From the NCBI RefSeq assembly GCF_014695385.1, contig NZ_JACJOD010000008.1:124001-188000 (forward strand): 64,000 nt of DNA. Reading direction: 5' to 3'. Under the pieces are notes generated by a model. It was given only the letters and a program-made list of their open reading frames with translations, did no database searches and had not been told where the DNA came from. Source of the DNA: Trichocoleus sp. FACHB-46 (GTDB lineage: Bacteria > Cyanobacteriota > Cyanobacteriia > FACHB-46). A program made the position numbers and the translations under genes. Shown here in pieces: positions 34,221 through 43,260 of the stretch (its first letter is position 1; each line of letters starts with the position of its first letter).

Positions 34221-34265
34221 CAGCGCCAGAGTTTACAGGAGGCTGATTCCTAAGCTCTGGCGCTG
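34221..34265 (+). terminator. strong hairpin after the low-complexity protein gene
   Basis: CAGCGCCAGAG (34221-34231) pairs perfectly with CTCTGGCGCTG (34255-34265), 11 base pairs; the loop contains an inner AGGA/TCCT pairing. Only a weak T-rich stretch follows, so it is a probable but not classic terminator. Confidence 0.55.
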
Positions 34266-34316
34266 TGCTATTTGGGGCAAATGCCGCAATTGCTACGAGG
34301 CATTACCAGAGATCCG

Positions 34317-34342
34317 TTGCGACTTTGTCTCCGTCCTATAAT
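34317..34342 (+). promoter_or_regulatory. likely promoter of the membrane protein/cysQ-like pair
   Basis: A perfect TATAAT at 34337-34342. TTGCGA at 34317-34322 is a candidate -35 but only 14 bases away, so the -10 box is the main evidence. Transcription would begin about 25 bases before the next ATG. Confidence 0.4.
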
Positions 34343-34374
34343 GATGCTGATATTGCGCGACTCCCATCTAGGTT

Positions 34375-34854
34375 ATGGAAAGCACTGAAACGACTGGCGG
34401 TCTTACTCGCAGGCAACACCTCTGGATTGCAGCTAGTATCTGGACTTTGGTAGGGATTGGTCTGTTTACGATGGGTTTGGTGTTCTGGTTTCATCTACCT
34501 TATCTGGGCTTTCTGGATACCAAGCATTTAGGCTGGGGAGCGGCTGCGTTGAGTATCGGTTTGTTGAAAGGAAAAATTATTCTCGATCGAACTGCAAATC
34601 GGGTGATCGATCGCGTGGATACGTTACAGGAGCCGAACCCCTTTAAAAGCATCTTCCAGATGTTTGGCGCTAAGACGATCGCGCTGATTCTGGCCATGAT
34701 GGGAATTGGGGTAGGCTTACGCCTGGCGGGAGTCAGTTTTGAAATTCGGGGTCTGATTTACATTGCTGTCGGTGCTGCTCTGATGTGGAGCTGTCGTCGC
34801 TATTGGGTCGCTTCGGGTCAGGATGCAGCCATTAGTGGAGCGAAGGAATCCTAA
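34375..34854 (+). CDS. four-helix membrane protein of unknown function
   Basis: A 159-residue protein with about four hydrophobic segments: residues 17-40, 47-63, 97-114 and 122-141. The charged loop between segments two and three (KGKIILDRTANRVIDRVDTLQEPNPFKSIF) is probably cytoplasmic. No catalytic motif is visible. It ends in TAA directly abutting the GTG of the next gene (34855), so the two are surely co-translated from one transcript. Its job may relate to the phosphatase, but that is inference only. Confidence 0.7.
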   Translation: MESTETTGGLTRRQHLWIAASIWTLVGIGLFTMGLVFWFHLPYLGFLDTKHLGWGAAALSIGLLKGKIILDRTANRVIDRVDTLQEPNPFKSIFQMFGAKTIALILAMMGIGVGLRLAGVSFEIRGLIYIAVGAALMWSCRRYWVASGQDAAISGAKES

Positions 34855-35757
34855 GTGGCAAACTTGCAATCAATCGCTGGATTTCCGGTCGAATCTGTTT
34901 TAGCGATCGCCCGCTCTATTGGCTGGGGCGCTGCTGAGATCTTGCAATCCTATTACCACCCCCATCCAGTTGCAGGGGAGTCAGCTCTAGACTTAAATAT
35001 CCAAGACCAGGGGGATGGACCTGTCACCGCTGCGGATGTCGCCACCAACCACTACATTCTGAATAATCTCCACGCTGCGTTTGGCACGGTGGAGTTTGGC
35101 TACCTGACGGAGGAAACCTTCAAAGCGCAGAATCCCTCCGAGCGGTTGCAGCATACCTGGGTCTGGATTGTAGACCCGCTGGATGGCACGAAAGATTTTA
35201 TCAAGCGCACCGGAGAATACGCGGTTCACATTGCTTTAGCTCATGCAGGACGACCCGTATTAGCAGTGGTAGTTTGTCCAGAACTCGGCAAACTTTACTA
35301 CGCAACTTTGGGTGATGGCACGTTTGTAGAGACACGCGACAGTGCTGTAACTCAATTACGAGTGGCTGATCGCGATCGCATCGAAGATCTGTCAGTCGTT
35401 GTCAGCGGGAGCCATCGCGGGGAAAGGCTAGTCCAGCTTTTGAGCCAACTGCCTTGCCAAAATCAACGGGCGATCGGCAGTGTTGGTTGCAAAATTGCCG
35501 CGATCGTGGAGCAACAGGCAGATTTATATATCTCCTTGTCAGGAAAATCAGCGCCGAAGGATTGGGATCTAGCAGCTCCAGAACTGATTTTGACCGAGGC
35601 AGGTGGCAAAGTGACCCGCTTTGATGGCAGTTTGTTGCAGTATAACCAGGCAGATGTCAGCCAGTGGGGTGGTATCCTCGCCAGCAATGGTACTTGCCAC
35701 ACTCAAATTTGCGCTCAAGCCGAAACCCTACTCGCCGTGATCGACACTTCTAGTTAA
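34855..35757 (+). CDS. inositol monophosphatase-family phosphatase (CysQ-like)
   Basis: A 300-residue magnesium- or lithium-sensitive phosphatase of the IMPase/PAP-phosphatase family. Members dephosphorylate 3'-phosphoadenosine 5'-phosphate (CysQ, recycling the by-product of sulfate assimilation), inositol phosphates or fructose bisphosphate. Metal-site motifs are GYLTEETFK near residue 82, WIVDPLDGTKDFI near residue 102 and KDWDLAAPELILTEAGG near residue 225. The CysQ substrate is the usual assignment for this type in cyanobacteria but is not proven by the sequence. The start is GTG, immediately after the stop of the membrane protein gene. Confidence 0.85.
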   Translation: MANLQSIAGFPVESVLAIARSIGWGAAEILQSYYHPHPVAGESALDLNIQDQGDGPVTAADVATNHYILNNLHAAFGTVEFGYLTEETFKAQNPSERLQHTWVWIVDPLDGTKDFIKRTGEYAVHIALAHAGRPVLAVVVCPELGKLYYATLGDGTFVETRDSAVTQLRVADRDRIEDLSVVVSGSHRGERLVQLLSQLPCQNQRAIGSVGCKIAAIVEQQADLYISLSGKSAPKDWDLAAPELILTEAGGKVTRFDGSLLQYNQADVSQWGGILASNGTCHTQICAQAETLLAVIDTSS

Positions 35758-35766
35758 CGATTGGAG

Positions 35767-38625
35767 CTATTGAGCTTCACCAATTAAGGTAAAGGCTGCC
35801 CAATCTTTCGGGTCAGGATGTTGTTTCATCGTGGCTAACATGGCTTGGCGAAGAGCTTGGGCTTTATCTGGTTGCTGTTGCAGTGTCTGGTAGAACTGCG
35901 TCATCAGAGTTGCTGTAGGCGCATCAGGTACTTGCCAGAGGGAGACCATGACGCTGGGGGCACCAGCGGCAATAAAGGAGCGCGAGAGACCTACCACACC
36001 ATCTCCAGTAATGCGACCACGCCCAGTATCGCAAGCACTGAGAACCACTAAATCAGTGTTGAGCTTCAGGTCAAGAATTTCGCTAGCTGTCAGGAGGCCG
36101 TTATCTCGACCAGAAGGAGCTAAGGCGATCGCCCCTGGTACTCCCAAACCTTTGAAGTCATCCAATAGCCCGTGGGTAGCTAAATGGACAAGTCGTGTTT
36201 GGGTCATCTGCTGCAAGATAGTAGTTTTAGTCGCTTGGCTACCAGTTAAAGCTTGGGTTTTTAGCAGGGCCGCGATCGCCTTAGCTTCTTGCTCCGCACC
36301 AGGGAGGCTGGGGAGTGGTTGAGGGGTGGCACCGAGAGGTAGGCTGACTTTGGGCATGGTGGGGTTGCCCACTACAAGCAAATTTTTGGCTTTGCCTGAT
36401 TGCTGTTGGCGTTTCTGACGCGTCAGGTCTAGGACTTGAATCGAAGGCGCGGTGAGAACAGTGTGTTGCTCGATCAAGTAGCGACCATTGCTGGCTTGCA
36501 AGGCAGGAAAAGGGACCAAAAACAGGGCTTCTTGGGGTAGAAAGGTAACGTGGGCGTTAGGGTCAGTAGGCAGGAGATCTGCGATCGGCTGAATCAGTAA
36601 TTGGTGGAGTTGTTGCAGTGGTTGGTTGGTTTGGTTGTTTACCTTGGCGATCGCTCTCGCCACCGTCGTCGTGTCTTCTTGGAACGTCAATCCTCGACCC
36701 TTGATGCCGATCGCTTCTCTTGCCTGCGTGACTAAACTTTCCAAGACGGAAGCAGTATCCGCTGCATTAATTCCTGATTGAGGCAAACCTTTTAACTCGA
36801 CTTGGCGAAAACTGATATTTCCTGTGGGCTGAATCACCCAAATGAATAGCTGTGGAGCTTGCGAAGGAGCGATATCCTGCACGATCGCATATTCTACCAG
36901 CGTTGAATTTTGAGTTTTAGCAATCTGCTTGATTTGGGCCAGAGTTGGAGGATTGAGAGCAGGAGCTGTGGTTGAGTTGGTGCTGAGGCGTTGAGCGAGC
37001 AACTCAACAAAGGCACGGGCACGACTGCGTTCAGCAATTTCTAAAGCGGGATTGGTCTGCTTATGGGCAATCAGCGTTTGCTGCAACGTGCCATAGGTTT
37101 TCTGTTGTGTCTCAAAGATAGAGACTTTCTCCGCATCCGTCAGCCCTGGGCGCAAAGATTCCAAAATTGCGATCGCCTGTCGTAGCGTTTTCTCCGCCTC
37201 CGATTGTTGCCCGGAACGATGCAAAATCCGACCAATACTGCTCAGCGTCACCCCCTCATTGACGCGATCGCCCACCTCCCGATGCACCGTGAGCGCTTGC
37301 TGATAGAACTTCAAAGCTTGGGCATTCTGTCCCTGTTGCTCATAGGAGTGGCCCAAGTTGCTCAGCGCCACCCCTTCCCCCGTGCGATCGCCTACCTGCT
37401 TGTAGAGTTGCAACGCCTGCTGGTAAAACTTCAGCGCTTGATCCGTTTGCTTCTGGTTGTCGTAGACCTGCCCCAAATTGTTTTGCGTGGTGGCTTCCCC
37501 AGCGCGATCGCTGAGTTCCTGGTAAATCGCTAACGCTTGTTGATGCAGCTTCAGTGCTTGGTCGTATTTGCCCACCCTGGCATAGACCCGCCCAATATTG
37601 TTCAGTGTCGCGGCTTGACCTACCTTGGTAATCGATTCCTGATTCAAGGCATTGCCAATATCCCGCCGCATCGCCAAGCCCGACTGCTGAAACTCCAACG
37701 GTTGGGAATATTGCCCCACAATCTCGTATAGCAACCCCAACTCAGTAAACGCCGTGGCTGCATCCGGGCGATCGCTAAACTTGTTAAAAATCGCCAGAGC
37801 TTGCTGAGTCGAATCCAGCGCTTCCTTGTACTGCCCAATGCTGAAAAACAGCCCACCCATATTATTGAGAATCGTTGCCTTCGTGCCTTGATAAGCGGGC
37901 AGTGAATCAAAAATGGCTAAGGCTTGGCGATAACTTTCCAGCGCCTTGGCGTACTGCCCCAGATTCACATACACCACGCCCACATTACCCAGCGTCGTGG
38001 CTTCGCCCTCGCGATCGCGCCCCTCCCGCTGAAGTTTGAGCACCTGCTGATACGCTTCCAACGCTTGCGGATATTGCCCCAACCGGAAGTAAACACTAGC
38101 AACCTCATTCAGCCGTAGCTTCTCACTGTTGCGATCGCCCAACTGCCGAATGATCCCTAATGCCTTCTGGTAAAACTCCAGCGCCTTGGTGTATTGTCCT
38201 TGCTCCCCATAAGCCACCCCCATATCAGCCAGCGTTGCCCATTCCCCCTCGCGATCGCCAATCTTCTGCCGCAACTTCAGCGCCTGCTGATAGAACTCCA
38301 ACGCCTTCGGGTACTGCCCCAAACTGTAGTGGTAGACATTGGCAATGTGATTCAGACTTTGCGCCTCCCCCGCCTTAGCCCCCGTCGCCTTAAAAATCGC
38401 GATCGCCTTTTGCAACGTTGCTAACGCCTCTCGCGGCTGCCCCTGGCGAAACTGGTCATACCCTTGCTGATTCAGATAAACCGCCTCAGTAATCTGCGCC
38501 TGCTCTGTCTCCGACTGCGCCAACACCACCGAAGCCCCTAAAGGATTGAAGTGATCCAACGGTGTGCCACCTGCCAGTAATAAAGCAGCAACTACAAAGC
38601 TCAGCGATCGGCGGTGATAGGACAT
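35767..38625 (-). CDS. exported TPR-CHAT (caspase-like) protein 1
   Basis: A 952-residue protein. A signal peptide (residues 1-37, ending ASVVLAQ) is followed by about 12 tetratricopeptide repeats of 40 residues (about 55-500; consensus pieces such as LYEIVGQYSQPLEF and NNLGQVYDNQKQTDQALKFY). A helical connector precedes the C-terminal CHAT domain (about 640-952). CHAT is a caspase/separase-fold peptidase; the His is in HLATHG (about residue 818) and the Cys in LSACDTG (about residue 865), so it looks catalytically intact. The signal places it outside the cytoplasm, unlike CHAT proteases in known defence systems. It is the last of a minus-strand array of paralogues; the C-terminal segment PDPKDWAAFTLIGEA is shared by all. 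Confidence 0.88.
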   Translation of the reverse strand: MSYHRRSLSFVVAALLLAGGTPLDHFNPLGASVVLAQSETEQAQITEAVYLNQQGYDQFRQGQPREALATLQKAIAIFKATGAKAGEAQSLNHIANVYHYSLGQYPKALEFYQQALKLRQKIGDREGEWATLADMGVAYGEQGQYTKALEFYQKALGIIRQLGDRNSEKLRLNEVASVYFRLGQYPQALEAYQQVLKLQREGRDREGEATTLGNVGVVYVNLGQYAKALESYRQALAIFDSLPAYQGTKATILNNMGGLFFSIGQYKEALDSTQQALAIFNKFSDRPDAATAFTELGLLYEIVGQYSQPLEFQQSGLAMRRDIGNALNQESITKVGQAATLNNIGRVYARVGKYDQALKLHQQALAIYQELSDRAGEATTQNNLGQVYDNQKQTDQALKFYQQALQLYKQVGDRTGEGVALSNLGHSYEQQGQNAQALKFYQQALTVHREVGDRVNEGVTLSSIGRILHRSGQQSEAEKTLRQAIAILESLRPGLTDAEKVSIFETQQKTYGTLQQTLIAHKQTNPALEIAERSRARAFVELLAQRLSTNSTTAPALNPPTLAQIKQIAKTQNSTLVEYAIVQDIAPSQAPQLFIWVIQPTGNISFRQVELKGLPQSGINAADTASVLESLVTQAREAIGIKGRGLTFQEDTTTVARAIAKVNNQTNQPLQQLHQLLIQPIADLLPTDPNAHVTFLPQEALFLVPFPALQASNGRYLIEQHTVLTAPSIQVLDLTRQKRQQQSGKAKNLLVVGNPTMPKVSLPLGATPQPLPSLPGAEQEAKAIAALLKTQALTGSQATKTTILQQMTQTRLVHLATHGLLDDFKGLGVPGAIALAPSGRDNGLLTASEILDLKLNTDLVVLSACDTGRGRITGDGVVGLSRSFIAAGAPSVMVSLWQVPDAPTATLMTQFYQTLQQQPDKAQALRQAMLATMKQHPDPKDWAAFTLIGEAQ

Positions 38626-38656
38626 GGTGAGAATTTCAGATAGTGAGTAGAGTCAG

Positions 38657-38700
38657 CCCTCTCCCCCAGCCCCTCTTCCAATACTGAGCGAGGGGAGCAA
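38657..38700. repeat. short C/G-rich repeat-like stretch
   Basis: CCCTCTCCCCCAGCCCCTCTTCC followed by GAGCGAGGGGAGC; resembles the ends of family A palindromic elements but is incomplete. It lies in the 292-base gap between two CHAT genes, next to repeat family B. Confidence 0.35.
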
Positions 38701-38745
38701 GATGAAAGGAAAGCAAGATGAAAACTGGGAGAAACAAGCACTTTT

Positions 38746-38804
38746 GGAGGGGGTCTGGGGGACGCAACCGTCCCTCAGCGGGAGTTTGGGGGAAGCGCCC
38801 CCAA
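38746..38804 (+). repeat. dispersed repeat family B, copy 2
   Basis: A 59-base element matching the reverse complement of 32031-32089 at 49 of 59 positions without gaps. It sits between two CHAT genes, downstream of the FHA-TPR-CHAT gene. Confidence 0.75.
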
Positions 38805-38917
38805 TGGCTCGGTTCTCAAAGCCTAAACCAAGCTAGAAATAACGAAGAACACCCCAAAAAACTTCACCTCGATCCTGCCCTACTCCGTAGAACTTCAACC
38901 CATAAGTAACAAATTTG

Positions 38918-41900
38918 TCACTCCGCCTCACCAATCAAAGTAAACGCCGCCCAATCTCTAGGATCTGGGTGCTGCTTCAACATCGCCAACATTGCCTGCC
39001 GTAGCGCTTGCGCCTTATCCGGTTGCCGTTGCAGATTTTGGTAAAACTCAGTCATCAGAGCTGCCGTTGGGTGATCGGGCACCTGCCACAGCGACACCAC
39101 CACACTTGGGGCACCCGCTGAAATCAGCGATCGCGATAGCCCTACTACCCCATCGCCCGTAATCTTGCCGCGTCCTGTGCCACAAGCACTCAGCACCACC
39201 AACTCAGCATTCAGCTTCAATCCGAGAATGTCATTCGCCGTCAGCAAACCATCATCCTGACCCGAAGGCGCTAAGGCGATCGCACCTGGAATGCCTAGCC
39301 CTCGGAAATCATCCAACAAACCATGAGTTGCTAGGTGAATAATCTGAGCATCACCCATCTTTGCCATCACCGTTGCTTTCGTTGCCGCGCTGCCCGTAAT
39401 CGCCTCTGTGTTGAGGAGCGAGGCAATCATCTTGGCTTCCCGCTCAGCTCCAGGCAAGCTGTAAAGTGGTTGCGATCGCTCACCATTTTCGCTCGGCACG
39501 TTAGGCATCGTGGGGTTGCCCACAATTAGAGACTTCTGGGGCGATCGCGGTAGTGTTGTGGCGGCAATCTGCGTAGGCTGAGACTGCTGCGCTATGCCTT
39601 GGCGTTGCCTTTGTTGGTAGGTGAGTGCCAAAACCTCGATTGCTGGGGCCGTCAGCATCGTATGTTTTTCGATCAGATACTTTCCGGCGGCATCTTGCAA
39701 AGCGGGGAAAGGAGCCAAAAAGAGAGAACCTTGAGGAATGAAGACCACACGAGCAGTTGGGTCGCTTGGCAACAGATCCGCGATCGGCTGAATCAACAGT
39801 TGATGCAGTTGCTTCAGTTGTGACTGTTGCGTCTGGTAACGTTGGAGCCTCTCCAAGGCACTGGCGACAACCTGAGTGGTTTGGTTAAATGCCAGCCCCC
39901 GCCCTTCAATCCCAATCGAGGCTCTGGTACTAGCAACCAAATCATCTAAAGAGGTCTTTTGCTCCTGCCACAGCGGTTTGAGGTCTACTTGGCGGAATGC
40001 TACTTCTCCATTGGGCTGTACCACCCAGATATAGAGCGCTTTGTCCTGAATCTGCCGCTGCCCCTCGACCTGAAAGGCTTCTTGAATAATCGAATACTCA
40101 ACCAAGGTGGCATTCTGAGCGCGGGCAATTTGTTGAATTTGGGCAATGCTGGGAGGTTCTAGATTAGCAGCGCCTGCCAAACTTTTGCTGCCCTGAGTGG
40201 GCAACTGCTTTGCCAACAATTCCACAAAAGCACGGGCTCGACCGCGTTCTGCCACTTCTAGCGCTGCCTGCGCCTTATTCTGGGCAATCAAGACTTCTTG
40301 AAGCGTGCTGTAAGTCGTTGCTTGAGTCTCAAAGATTGAGATCTTCGTCGCATCATCATTTTGATCAAGCTGTGCCCGTAGCGACTCCCAAACTTTGATC
40401 CCTGCAAAAAGCGCTTGCTCTGCTTCAGCCAATTTACCCAAACGTAACCAAGCATCTCCTAAATTATTCAAGGCATGGCCTTCACCAGGGCGGTCCTGCA
40501 ATTGTTGCGCGAGCGCCAAACTTTGCTGTTGATAGTTAGCTGCTTGCTGGTAGTTTTCCAGGCCATAGTAAGCCAGCCCTAAGTTACCCAACGCTCGCCC
40601 TTCGGCTAGGCGATCGTTCAACTCACGCGCGATCGCTAATTGTTGCTCCAGATGCTTAATCGCTTTGGCGTGATCCCCTTTGGTGAAGTAAACCAAACCT
40701 AAATTGCCTAACGACTGCCCAATGCCTCGGCGGTCCTGAGCTTTCTCCGCGATCGCTAAACTTTCCTGTGGATATTCCAGTGCCTTAGCAAGATTGTCTT
40801 GAGCCAGATACGCGATCCCCAAGTTGCGTAGGGTCATGCCTTGCAATTCGGGAACTGGCAGCGTGCGGCTGATGGCTAAACTTTGCTCGTAGTACTGAAT
40901 CGCCTTTGTGTAGTTACCCACAGCACTGTAAGCAGCTCCTAATCCACTTAACGCTTCCGCTTCGCCTGCTCGGTTTTGCAGTTGCTGAGCGAGCGCCAAA
41001 CTCTGCTGGTAGCGCTGAATTGACTGGGCGTAGTTGCCTACGACAAAATGGATGCTGCCTAAGTTATGCAGGGTTTGTCGTTGCTGCTGCGGTTGGTTTT
41101 GCTGCTGAGCTAAAGCGAGTTGCTGCTGGTAGCACTGAATCACTCGCCCTTGGTCAGTAATGACTCGGTAAGTCGTTCCCTGATTTTCTACAATCTGTCC
41201 AACTCGCAAACAATCCTGGGTACTCGTTGCGATCGCAATTTGTTGCCCTTGAACAGTAGTTCCCAGAGTGGGATTGGAGCGAGGGCGATCGTTACTCAGA
41301 GCAATTTCTTGCCGCCGAATCGTGCCTGGTTTGGGTTGCGGTGCAGCTCCAAGCGTTGCGCTGGGAACTTCCGGGGGAGGTGAAGGTGGTACTCCTGTAG
41401 TGGCTCCAATGCCTGTTTCAGGCTGAGGCGAGGGCGGAATTCCACTTGATGGTTCAGGTAAAGGATCGGGAGAAACCCCTAATGCTGGTGTACCTATACC
41501 TTCAGGTGAGCCTGGTTCAGGATTAATCGGAATATCAGGGGGTACTGGCCCAGCTTGTTGAGTGGGTTTCTCGGAGGGGATAAGTGGAAGGTCCCCTGGA
41601 ACTTCTGGAATAGCTGGTAGGCTAGCTCCTGGGTCTTCTGGAATGGGTGGCAGGTCAACTTCTGGGATGGATGGGGGGAATGTAATGCCCATCTCTTTAT
41701 CAATCGGAAAGGGAATGTCTATATCTGGAAGAGGGTTAGGAGAAATTTTGCCACCAGTTCCAGGGTTGCTGACTCTATCACCAGGGTCAATGAGAACTTC
41801 GATGTTGCCTCTAATGTAGAAGGTGCTGCCAGTGGGGCTAGTAACGAGATAGGTATTGCCATCAGGCTGAATGCTTAAAGGATTGCCGATACTGTCGTGC

Positions 41901-42919
41901 ACACCTTTGTCAGGTAGCGGGAGAGGTGTATTGCCCAGCGTGACTTTGCCAGCAGCCACAAGCGTGGCACTCCGAGCCGTAGCATTTTGCACCACTACAT
42001 CTCCTGGCAAAACGGTGAGGCCAGAGCCAGATAAAACTAGCTGCCCGTCTCGGTTGGTGGTGATATTCGTAGCATTTTTGCCGAGACCGCCTGTAAGGAG
42101 ATCGGGGAGATCCACAATCGGGAAGTCCCAGGGGTTGGGTTGATAGGTGTCAGGAGCGATCGCCTGAATATCTAGAGTCAGCAAACTTTCGGCTTGGCTC
42201 AGCCGTACCAAACTGTTACCTGGAACCGCCGCGACGGTGATGTGTCCTTCGGGAGCGGTGAGTTGACCTGTGCTAATCACAGTGCCACCGAGCAACGTTA
42301 AATTCTGTCCAGCGGCAACTTCTAGATTCCCGGTATTGATGATCCCGGCGGGTTGGCTCATGCTGAAGGCGAATAAATCTGGTGTGCCGACTAAGCCTTC
42401 ATAGCTGTTAGGGCCAGAAGCGTTCAGCCACTCTTTACCAAAGCCAATTCCGTTGGCAGTGGTAGCGGTGAAAGAGCCAGGAATGTTGAGACTGGCATTG
42501 GCACCAAAGACGATCCCCGCAGGATTGATGAGAAATAAATTGGGACTGCCACCTGTAACTTGAATTAAGCCATCGATCGCCGACAAGTTGCCGCCTACCA
42601 CCCGTGCCAAAATGTTTTGCGTGGCGGGATCAGCGAGGAAATTGGCCGTGTAGCCTGTTTCGAGAATGAACTGAGTAAAGCTGTGAAACAGGTTCGCTCC
42701 GTCTTGCGATCGCTGGCCCCCTGTAATATCAAAGCGGCTACCGTCCGGGGTGACGAGCGTCCCTGTATCATCTGGGGCAGGAAGGATTGGTAAGGCTTTG
42801 CCGTCTGGAATCCCACCAGCATGGCTAGATTGGGGCGGAAAAACTGCGGCCAAAACTAATGCGACTAGCAACAAGCTCACCCCGAGGTGGGGCGATCGTA
42901 AACGATTTTTCAAGGTCAT
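38918..42919 (-). CDS. two-partner-secretion-type FHA-TPR-CHAT fusion protein
   Basis: A 1333-residue exported fusion. A signal peptide (residues 1-35) precedes a filamentous-haemagglutinin N-terminal secretion domain (about 50-270), with SIDGLIQV-like LSAIDGLIQVTGG, LFLINPAGIVFGANASLN (the NP-x-GI motif) and TPDLFAFS. A proline-rich linker (about 390-560) follows, then about six TPRs (about 640-870) and a C-terminal CHAT peptidase domain (about 1000-1333), with HLATHG (His about 1199) and LSACGTG (Cys about 1246). The first part is what two-partner systems use to cross the outer membrane through a TpsB (FhaC/ShlB) pore. No TpsB gene is in the window. The domain order suggests a secreted or surface-held caspase-like peptidase. 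Confidence 0.88.
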   Translation of the reverse strand: MTLKNRLRSPHLGVSLLLVALVLAAVFPPQSSHAGGIPDGKALPILPAPDDTGTLVTPDGSRFDITGGQRSQDGANLFHSFTQFILETGYTANFLADPATQNILARVVGGNLSAIDGLIQVTGGSPNLFLINPAGIVFGANASLNIPGSFTATTANGIGFGKEWLNASGPNSYEGLVGTPDLFAFSMSQPAGIINTGNLEVAAGQNLTLLGGTVISTGQLTAPEGHITVAAVPGNSLVRLSQAESLLTLDIQAIAPDTYQPNPWDFPIVDLPDLLTGGLGKNATNITTNRDGQLVLSGSGLTVLPGDVVVQNATARSATLVAAGKVTLGNTPLPLPDKGVHDSIGNPLSIQPDGNTYLVTSPTGSTFYIRGNIEVLIDPGDRVSNPGTGGKISPNPLPDIDIPFPIDKEMGITFPPSIPEVDLPPIPEDPGASLPAIPEVPGDLPLIPSEKPTQQAGPVPPDIPINPEPGSPEGIGTPALGVSPDPLPEPSSGIPPSPQPETGIGATTGVPPSPPPEVPSATLGAAPQPKPGTIRRQEIALSNDRPRSNPTLGTTVQGQQIAIATSTQDCLRVGQIVENQGTTYRVITDQGRVIQCYQQQLALAQQQNQPQQQRQTLHNLGSIHFVVGNYAQSIQRYQQSLALAQQLQNRAGEAEALSGLGAAYSAVGNYTKAIQYYEQSLAISRTLPVPELQGMTLRNLGIAYLAQDNLAKALEYPQESLAIAEKAQDRRGIGQSLGNLGLVYFTKGDHAKAIKHLEQQLAIARELNDRLAEGRALGNLGLAYYGLENYQQAANYQQQSLALAQQLQDRPGEGHALNNLGDAWLRLGKLAEAEQALFAGIKVWESLRAQLDQNDDATKISIFETQATTYSTLQEVLIAQNKAQAALEVAERGRARAFVELLAKQLPTQGSKSLAGAANLEPPSIAQIQQIARAQNATLVEYSIIQEAFQVEGQRQIQDKALYIWVVQPNGEVAFRQVDLKPLWQEQKTSLDDLVASTRASIGIEGRGLAFNQTTQVVASALERLQRYQTQQSQLKQLHQLLIQPIADLLPSDPTARVVFIPQGSLFLAPFPALQDAAGKYLIEKHTMLTAPAIEVLALTYQQRQRQGIAQQSQPTQIAATTLPRSPQKSLIVGNPTMPNVPSENGERSQPLYSLPGAEREAKMIASLLNTEAITGSAATKATVMAKMGDAQIIHLATHGLLDDFRGLGIPGAIALAPSGQDDGLLTANDILGLKLNAELVVLSACGTGRGKITGDGVVGLSRSLISAGAPSVVVSLWQVPDHPTAALMTEFYQNLQRQPDKAQALRQAMLAMLKQHPDPRDWAAFTLIGEAE

Positions 42920-43160
42920 GGGCTGAGGAAAGGCGGCTGATGAATGGGATCGCTGAACACGTATCTAACTGCATTCGCTCAACCCAGGCTGCAGGTTGTG
43001 GGCAAAACGCAGTCATTCAAGAGCAGTCGCTAGAACGCTGTACAAAGCAGAACCGAAGAACTGGTAAAACCTTAACTGATCTACTACACCCAGATGGAAG
43101 CGGAAGATACCCCAAATATAGACAGCCTAATTGGGGAATCAAAACCCTACTCCTAAAGTA
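42920..43160. other. leader of the FHA-TPR-CHAT gene
   Basis: No gene. It should carry that gene's own promoter, because the intergenic distance and the CHAT remnant separate it from the WD40 gene. No convincing boxes or ribosome site were seen before the ATG at 42919. Confidence 0.35.
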
Positions 43161-43217
43161 TTAGGGTCTGTTTCGGGCAAATTCCGCTTCGCCTATTAGG
43201 GTGAACGCTGCTAGATC
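43161..43217 (-). pseudogene. remnant of a fourth CHAT gene C-terminus
   Basis: Read on the minus strand from 43217, the codons give DLAAFTLIGEAEFARNRP and then TAA at 43161. The first twelve residues match the conserved end of the three intact CHAT proteins (DWAAFTLIGEA) at all but the Trp, which is Leu. The codon before them is TGA, and nothing further upstream matches. It lies between the WD40 gene and the FHA-TPR-CHAT gene, exactly where a deleted array member would leave its 3' end. Confidence 0.6.
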
Positions 43218-43260
43218 TCAGCCCTCTTCATCGCATGTCCAATCGCTTTTCAAGTCGTAA

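Noticed and set aside
35767-38625. Plus-strand frames opposite the TPR-CHAT gene
   Set aside because: They repeat with the period of the TPR units and are antisense shadows of the repeats.
38918-42919. Contact-dependent inhibition toxin reading of the FHA protein
   Set aside because: The protein lacks long haemagglutinin repeats and a C-terminal toxin with an immunity gene; it ends in a CHAT domain shared with its neighbours.
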